From Azolla caroliniana (Eukaryota > Polypodiophyta): 64,000 nt of DNA. The stretch is taken from assembly GCA_043228905.1 (NCBI GenBank), contig JBHGNT010000004.1, forward strand, positions 4,526,001 through 4,590,000, written 5' to 3'. Made by a program: the position numbers and the translations under genes. Shown piece by piece: positions 57,819 to 64,000 of the stretch (position 1 is the stretch's first letter; each line of letters begins with the position of its first letter). The notes below the pieces were generated by a model. That model searched no databases and was not told where the DNA came from. It worked only from the letters and a program-made list of their open reading frames with translations.

Positions 57819-59862
57819 ATGAAAGGGTCGGATCTTGCGGAGGCCATGGCTTCGGCCGTGGATCGGATATTGAGCGCACGCGAGGGCACCGACGCCCTCG
57901 ACAGAGCCATTGAGGTGGTCGTCAGTACGATCGGCCGGTTCAGCGGAAAGGATGCCACGAAGTATTTGGCGTCCTACGGGGCAAAAATGCTGATGCGGGA
58001 CATTCCGGAAGAGAGGCGTCTTGCCGGGTTCCCTCGAGGTACGAGCGGAGAGCCGTACCTGGGAGGAGTTCGAAGGCCGACTCCTAGAAAAATACGGGCT
58101 GGACGACGCGCTCCGGCTTTCGAAACAGGACTTCATGGAATGGGTGGAGTCCCCCGGCAAGGGAAGAAACGCGTCGGCACTCCTCCGGGAGTTTGAGGAA
58201 TGCTTTGCGCGCCTTTCGGCGCTTGATCGAACCGTTCTGGATACGAGCCGGGTCGTACTGTTCGTCAAGTCGGTGGACGAGCAGGACCGGGATCAAGTCG
58301 GCTCCTTGCTAGAAACTGAAGACGGGCTGACGACCGACTGGGCTGACAACGGGGCGACCGGAGCGGGCTTTGTCACAGTAAGGAGGCTTGAACCGGCACC
58401 ACAAGGGCGAAGGGCAGAGACCCGGGAGTGGCTCGAAACCGGTTCGGCTTCGACCGGCATGGTCAATGACTTGTCCGGAGGAGTAGTGCTGGAGGAGTTG
58501 ACGCGGGCGATAAAGGATCTCCAGATCGCCCAGACTCGAAGGGAAGGCGGCAAACCGGCTCGTGACCGACGACCGGCAGCAGGGAACAGGTGCATGTGGT
58601 GCGACGAGGTCGGCCACATTCGGAAGGACTGCGGCGATTTCGCGGAGGCGTTGAGGAACCGGGTGGTGTACCTGTGGGAAGGCCGGGTGCATGCCGGCGA
58701 TACCAGAAGGGCCCTAAACCCAAACGATGGGCGAGGAGGTATGAAGAGACTGATGGAAGAGGCAGCGGCCCAACACGTGGAGGCCATCCACTACTCGGCG
58801 TCGGCCGGTATTCGGGTCGGGGGCAGCGAGGCCCGAAAGGAGAGCAAAGACGGATTCTGGTCGGCAATGCTGGAAGGCCTCGCCGGCGCACGACTGAGGG
58901 AAGATGAAGCGGACCGCGCTGAGAGACGCGTCCGGGAAATAACCCGGTGGAGCGACCCGGTCGAGGAGACGATGGGCTTCGTAGAAGCCGCCTGCCGGAA
59001 CTACGAGGCTCTGGTGGAAGACAAACGAGTGGGGAAAGCCGGAGCGGTCGGGCCCTCACAACGATACGAGACCCGATTCGGGCAACGACGGAACGATGTC
59101 GGTGGGTCCAATGCGCAAGATAACCCCAGGAAGGGCGGATACCGACTGGGGATGGAAATAGAAAGGACCACGGACCTGCGAAAGGTCCTAGAAGAGCGGA
59201 TCCTTGACAGCAAAGTGGAGCTGTCATTGCGGGAGGTGCTAGGGATCGTTAAGAAGGAGTTCCACGACTCCATTGTGGACTTGGTGAAGCGGAAGAGGCT
59301 GTCGACGAAGACGGAACCGGAGAGACCGGTGGAGGTGCGGACGACGCACATCGACGACATGGCGCTGGAAGATGAGTGGGTGGAGAGCCACTATTCGAGG
59401 CCACACTGGGCCCGAGCGACCACGGAGATCCCGGTAAAGATCGGATATGTTCAGGAACCGGTGGTGGCATTGGTGGACCACGGTTCGGAAATAAACCTGA
59501 TGTCCATGAACTTCTATAAGAAAGGAAAGTGGTCGATCAACACCAAGCACGGGTGGAAGATACGGGCGGCGACGCGCGCCACCGAGGAACTGCACGGGGC
59601 CTGCCCGAACGTGCGGGTCAAGATCGATGACATCGAGATTGACCAGCACTTCTTCGTACAGGAGACGTCCTCGCACCCGGTCATATTAGGGGAACCATAC
59701 ATCACGGCGGCGCGGATGGAGACCAAGGTGCTGGACAACGGTTCGGCCTACGCGAGGGTCAAAAGCCAGGACGGGCGCCATTCGGTCCAATTTCTGACGG
59801 TGCGACCGAACCACGAGCGAAACCGCGAATCCCTCGGTGGCGAGAACCGGGAGGATTTTTAG
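57819..59862 (+). pseudogene. gypsy-2 gag and protease
   Basis: The first ATG inside the element (57819, MKGSDLAEAMASAVDRIL) is 43 bases past the LTR. The frame holds to RDIPEERRLAGFPR, where a frameshift near 58030 passes to the frame of LEVRAESRTWEEFEGRLLEK. The capsid-like domain continues to LFVKSVDEQDRDQVGSL. The zinc knuckle CMWCDEVGHIRKDC is at about 58592-58633. A long Arg/Glu-rich linker precedes the protease VALVDHGSEINLMS at 59464-59505, with His where Thr or Ser usually follows the Asp. LGEPYITAARM is the second protease block. TAG 59860-59862 ends it. Confidence 0.88.
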
Positions 59863-60038
59863 AGAGGGCTGCCAAGGCGTGGGGCCGAGACAGCCCGGAC
59901 ACTCGGGAAAGACCCCACGGTTGTACGATAGAACCGAAACCGAAGGAACCCTGTACGATAGGTAGGAAATTTTGCTTCTCCAACAACGGAGGGTGTATGA
60001 TAGTCGGCATCGTTGGCTGAGAAAAGACAAGGGCGGAA
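59863..60038 (+). other. Broken gag-pol junction of gypsy-2
   Basis: No single frame is open through this stretch. Frameshifts here separate the protease frame from that of RT. Confidence 0.5.
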
Positions 60039-62078
60039 GTGCGACTTCGAGCGTGCGGAGTTCTCGGTCCGGACGAGGAAATCAGCGGAGCCGTGGAGGC
60101 GGTCTCCTTCGACGACACCTTGGGAATGCTGAGGAACGTAGCCGGAGAAGACCTTAACGAAGACCGGACGATACCGGTATGTTCCGAAGAGATGTACGAA
60201 GTCATTGCGAACTTCAGTCAGGGGCTCGGGTCAGATCGGACGGCCCGAGTTAGCACGAAGTACAAAACTATGGACCGGAAGGTAAGGCTAGTCGCGGCAC
60301 CCTTACCGGAGGGCAGAGAGTCCCGAATCAGAGGGGTTGTGTCAGACCCCAGTTTACGAGATCCGGTCTGCATAGGACACACCTTCACCGACGGGACGCT
60401 CCGGGAGCTCAAAATCGGTGGGGGCGGGTTCCTACTGCCGGTGGAGGAAGACCGGTTTCGGAGAATGCTCGGACGGCACAGGAAAGCTTTCGCATTCTCA
60501 CTGGGAGAGATCGGGTGCGTAGACCCGACAATCGTGGAGCCAATGGTGAAGCCGATTCCAGTACCGAGAGCTCACATCCCGAAGTTGATGGAGCTATTGA
60601 GGCAGAAAGTCGATATGGGCATTCTCGAACCGTCAAGTGCCCCATACTCGAACCGATGGTTTACCGTACCAAAGAAAAACGGAACATTGCGCTTCATTCA
60701 AGACCTGCAGCCGGTCAATAGAGTGACCATTCGGAACGCAGGAATCGGACCGACCATAGACGAGTTCGTGGAGGCCTTCGCCGGAAGGTCAATTTATTCG
60801 GTCGGTGATCTGTACTCGGGGTACGACCAGTTCCAGCTAGCCGTGGAGAGCAGAGACATTACGACGATGTGAACTCCCCTCGGCCTAGTACGAATGTGTA
60901 CCCTGCCACAAGGAGGGACCAACTCGGTGGCCCACATGGTGAATGCAATGAACAAGGTACTGAGGGATTGCATCCCGGACATCACCATGCCATTTCTAGA
61001 CGACATCCCGATAAAAGGGTGCCCGGTGGAAGAGAAGGACGAGACACTTGGGCCGGACGGGTGTCGGCGATTCGTGGCAACACACATCAACGACTGCGAG
61101 AAGGTGCTACAAAGGTTAGAGGATGCGAGGCTCACCTTCTCCGGGGAGAAATCGGCCTTCAGGCAATCAGAAATCCTGGTGGTCGGACACCTATGTGGAC
61201 CATATGGCCGTAAGCCGTCTCCGGCAAAGGTAGAAGCCATCTCCGCGATGAAGACCGACTGTAGCTCGGTTACGGAAGTTCGGAGGTTCCTGGGGGCGTG
61301 CGCATTCTACCACATATGGATCCCGCATTACGCCCACATTGCGGAGCCGCTATACGGGTTGCTGAAGAAAGGGCGAAAATTCGAGTGGCGAGACGAGCAC
61401 ACGGAGTCGGTCCGGAAGTTGAAGGAAGCTCTTGCGGTAGCACCGGCGCTCCGGAAGGCTGTCTACGGGAAGGGTACCCCGGTATACATAACGGTGGATA
61501 CGAGTCCGACCGGGATCGGATGGGTCGTCAACCAAGAAGATGAGGACGACATTCGGTTCCCGATCCGATTCGGCGCGAAGGTCCTCAGTGAGCGACAGCG
61601 AGGGTACGCCCAGGTTAAACGCGAACTCTGGGGTATCGTTTCGGTAGTAAAGGCCGACAAAGACTACCTGATCGGGACAGAAGTGATTATCGAGACGGAT
61701 TGCCTGCCAATTCTCGGCATGGTTTCCGGATGCGCGACACCGGACCTAGCGATGCTCAGGTGGATAGCGTACATCAACTCCCTGGACCCGGAAATACGAC
61801 ACATTTCCGGAAAGGACAACGCCATGGCCGACATGCTTTCGAGGGCGAGGTTTGATGACGAGGGCGGCATGGTTTCGGAGGACGAAGAAGCCGGGGTGGA
61901 CTTCTACGAGGCAGCGTACGTGACGACCGATGGGACGAGCACTCCGGCGCTTAACGGCTTCGACGAGAGCAAGTACGATGGCGAGTGGCTCCAGATCGGT
62001 GGTTTCTTGAGGACAATGACGCTGGATTCGTCGTGGACGAGGGACGAGACCAACCGGATCCTGAAGAAAGCATACTAA
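60039..62078 (+). pseudogene. gypsy-2 reverse transcriptase and RNase H
   Basis: RT runs from LMELLRQKVDMGILEPSSAP through NRWFTVPKKNGTLRFIQDLQ, YSVGDLYSGYDQFQL and MPFLDDIPIKG, the F-x-DD box. TGA 60870-60872 breaks it at the conserved TTM-TPLG block, where Arg is usual. The connection domain EVRRFLGACAFYHIWIPHYA follows. RNase H has ITVDTSPTGIGW, AQVKRELWGIV and IIETDCLPI, then HISGKDNAMADMLSR. TAA 62076-62078 separates it from integrase in the same frame. Confidence 0.9.
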
Positions 62079-63306
62079 TTCTTTCTCCGGGACAGATACT
62101 TATGGAAGCACCCGAAGAAGAGGAACGACGTCCCACTCCGGGTGGTGGCGATGAAGGAAGAACAGGAGGAGCTGCTGACGGCCTACCACGACAGCCCTTG
62201 TGCTGGACACCGTGGAACGTGGGCCACGTTCGAGAAGATAAAGGGGAAGTACTGGTGGCCGGGACTGTACCGGGACGTGCATCGGTTCGTGACAACTTGC
62301 GAGGGCTGTCAGATGCACTCCGTAGTCCGACATCGGGACGAGCTTCACCCTACGTACCCTCCGACCATCCACTTCAAATGGATGGTAGACCTGGTGACGA
62401 TGCCGATGGGAGTAGGACAGATGCGGTATCTGGTCCTGGCTCGGGAAGATCTAACGAACCAGGTGGAAGGCCGAGCCCTTCAGAACAAAACAACCGTGGT
62501 CGTATGTCGGTTCTTGATTGAGGACGTGATATGCCGGTACGGGTGCGTCGGGAAGATCGTGGCTGATCGTGGGGAGTTGGACGCCGAAGAGGCCAAGGAG
62601 CTGTTCGACCGGCTAGGAGTCAAGCTCTCGCTTACCACTGCGTACAATCCGGAGGCGAATGGAAAGGTGGAGCACGGTCACGGACCGATCGTCAAGGCGT
62701 TAGTTCGGGCATGCGGAGGTCAAGTCGGGAACTGGCCGCGGCTGCTGCCTTACGCGCTGTGGGCTGACCGAACTACGCACAGTTCGGTAACCGGATTCAT
62801 GCCGGCAGAGCTCATGTTTGGGCAGAAGCCGATCATGCCGAAGGAACGTACGATCTTCTCATGGGCAACCGTGGACTGGAGAGACGAGATGAGCCAGGAG
62901 GAACTATTGGCGGCGCGCATACGTCAGCTCGAGCGAAGGCCGGAGGACGTGGAGCAGGCTGCGGGAAAGCTTCGGGATGCAAGGATGAGGAACAAAACCC
63001 GGTTCGACCGAACGCACCGGCTCCGACCGGAGAAGATCGAGGAAGGCGACTGGGTGCTAGTCTACGACAGCAGCCTCGACAACCAGCACCGAGCGACACG
63101 GAAAACGGGCCTTACGTAGTACAAAGCGCCAACGACAACGGGACGTACCATCTGGCGGAACTCGACGGCATGAGAATGGCGATACGGGTAGCTGGGAAGC
63201 GGATCAAAGCGTTCAAGAAGCGTCACGACGACGAGCCGGATCCGGTTAACCTGGACCGCGACGATGAACGATCCGAAACCGAGGAACAACCGACGGGCGG
63301 GGAATG
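62079..63306 (+). pseudogene. gypsy-2 integrase and C-terminal domain
   Basis: The H2C2 zinc finger (about 62178-62325; HDSPCAGHRGTWATFEKIKG, then CEGCQMHS) precedes the core with all three acidic positions: FKWMVDLVTM, IVADRGELD and NPEANGKVEHGHGP. The C-terminal part reads KIEEGDWVLVYDSSLDNQHR, then a small deletion and frameshift (stop at 63117-63119 in the old frame), then GPYVVQSANDNGTYHLAELD and KRIKAFKKRHDDEPDP, ending at TGA 63305-63307. No chromodomain was seen. Confidence 0.88.
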
Positions 63307-63381
63307 AAGGCTGGACGGGTTTTCTCTGTCCCAACTCAATTTTGGCGCATGCCGGTGGATGCGTGGTTAGGTGGGGGCGGA

Positions 63382-63934
63382 TGTCGTGAAGAAAACCGTC
63401 CACAAGCGGAATCGGTGTACTGGAGCGTAGGAACCGGCTCTTCATGCACGTACGCCTTATGTTGTACATAGAAGATCCTAGGTAGGTAGATTCGGTAGGT
63501 AGGAAGTTAATGGGAAACGGCTCCTTCCTTGCCTATAAAAGGAGGGAGACGAGGAGGGGGGAAGGGTTCGCGGTTAGAGAGGACGAAGTGCTGTCGGGTT
63601 GTCGGCCAAAGGCTTTTCTCTCTTTCAAAACTCCATAGCTTCTTTCTGTGCAGGTTTCGGGAGGCATCGGCATCTGTGCGTTTCTGTTCGCCGGCCTGTT
63701 CGGTTGTAACCGACTTCGTGCTTCTTGTTGTTTGTCCTTGTTAATATATATATACATACATTCGTGTCTCTCTGCGTCGGTGTCCCACTCGCGTCTTTGT
63801 GTCGAGGGCCGTGTCCCTGAGAATCTGCGCTCGCACGTAGTGGGTCTCTTCCCTTCTCCTCTCTCTCTTGCTTTTCGGTGCAAGACCCCCGAGGTCCCGC
63901 CTCATTTCACGCATCCGCGAGGAAAACCTCGACA
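63382..63934 (+). repeat. 3' LTR of gypsy-2
   Basis: 553 bp with TATAAAA at 63534-63540. Outside the 75 bp gap the match to the 5' LTR is about 98 percent by eye, so insertion was fairly recent. Confidence 0.95.
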
Positions 63935-63938
63935 CCGG

Positions 63939-64000
63939 ATCGGAGACAAGGTGTCATCACATGAGCTGTATTTCGGGCGGAAGTCGAATTTGAGACACCT
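63939..64000 (+). pseudogene. copia-3 integrase, continuation after gypsy-2
   Basis: The reading GDKVSSHELYFGRKSNLRHL fits the end of the copia integrase core (the block usually close to ELWYGRKP-HL-VFG). It picks up where TTVYIQN stopped at 57143. The element continues past the window edge. Confidence 0.8.

Larger units (their letters stand above)
57151..63934 (+). mobile_element. Ty3/gypsy retrotransposon with both LTRs (gypsy-2), inserted in copia-3
   Basis: LTRs at 57151-57775 and 63382-63934 share perfect TGTCG...CGACA ends. A CCGG repeat flanks the element. The primer site TGGTGAACCCGACG starts at 57779 and the polypurine tract GGTGGGGGCGGA ends at 63381. Gag, protease, RT, RNase H and integrase follow in Ty3 order. 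It is GC-rich and the best preserved Ty3 copy here, with a few frameshifts and stops. It is unrelated to gypsy-1 in sequence. Confidence 0.96.

Overview
The window is nuclear DNA of a land plant with a repeat-rich genome. Two conserved plant genes support this: a WPP-domain RanGAP at 27.6 kb, and a 12-exon cytosolic-type phosphoglycolate phosphatase with GT-AG introns at 33-38 kb. Plant LTR retrotransposons of both superfamilies, LINEs, hAT-type and pogo/Tigger-type DNA transposons fill much of the rest. The GC-rich Ty3 elements sit in AT-rich host DNA. I suspect a seed-free vascular plant such as a fern, but nothing in the window proves the species.

Layout. 1-9.0 kb: a minus-strand Ty3/gypsy element, cut by the left edge, with gag-pol and a long extra coiled-coil ORF between pol and the 3' LTR. 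9.0-27.4 kb: AT-rich DNA with two paralogous single-exon genes for small secreted His/Gly-rich proteins (12.9 and 19.0 kb, both minus). Between and after them lie a decayed pogo/Tigger transposase, several tandem arrays, a Ty1/copia relic, an 8 x 89 bp array and a 1.87 kb hAT-type element with a perfect 8 bp target duplication. 27.4-29.5 kb: RanGAP. 33.2-38.4 kb: phosphoglycolate phosphatase, whose ninth intron holds a palindrome of about 1.6 kb.

39.6-44.7 kb: a Ty1/copia element with both LTRs and target duplication GAAAT. 44.7-47.1 kb: unidentified sequence, a FAR1/MULE-like domain and a SINE-like tRNA-derived head. 47.1 kb to the right edge: a LINE that is a nest of later insertions. Copia-2 splits it between the endonuclease and RT regions. 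Copia-3 cuts the RT region. Copia-3 itself carries a hAT-like element in its LTR and a complete Ty3 element (gypsy-2, 57.15-63.93 kb) in its integrase; copia-3 coding resumes in the last 62 bases.

How the parts relate. The two housekeeping genes look intact and unrelated to each other: Ran-GTP cycle at the nuclear envelope, and phosphoglycolate salvage or metabolite repair. The secreted His-rich pair is the most likely undescribed host gene family. No transposon here looks able to move on its own. Most of the inactivating stops whose ancestral codon can be guessed fit C-to-T or G-to-A transitions (CAG to TAG, CGA to TGA, TGG to TGA), as expected of long-methylated repeats.
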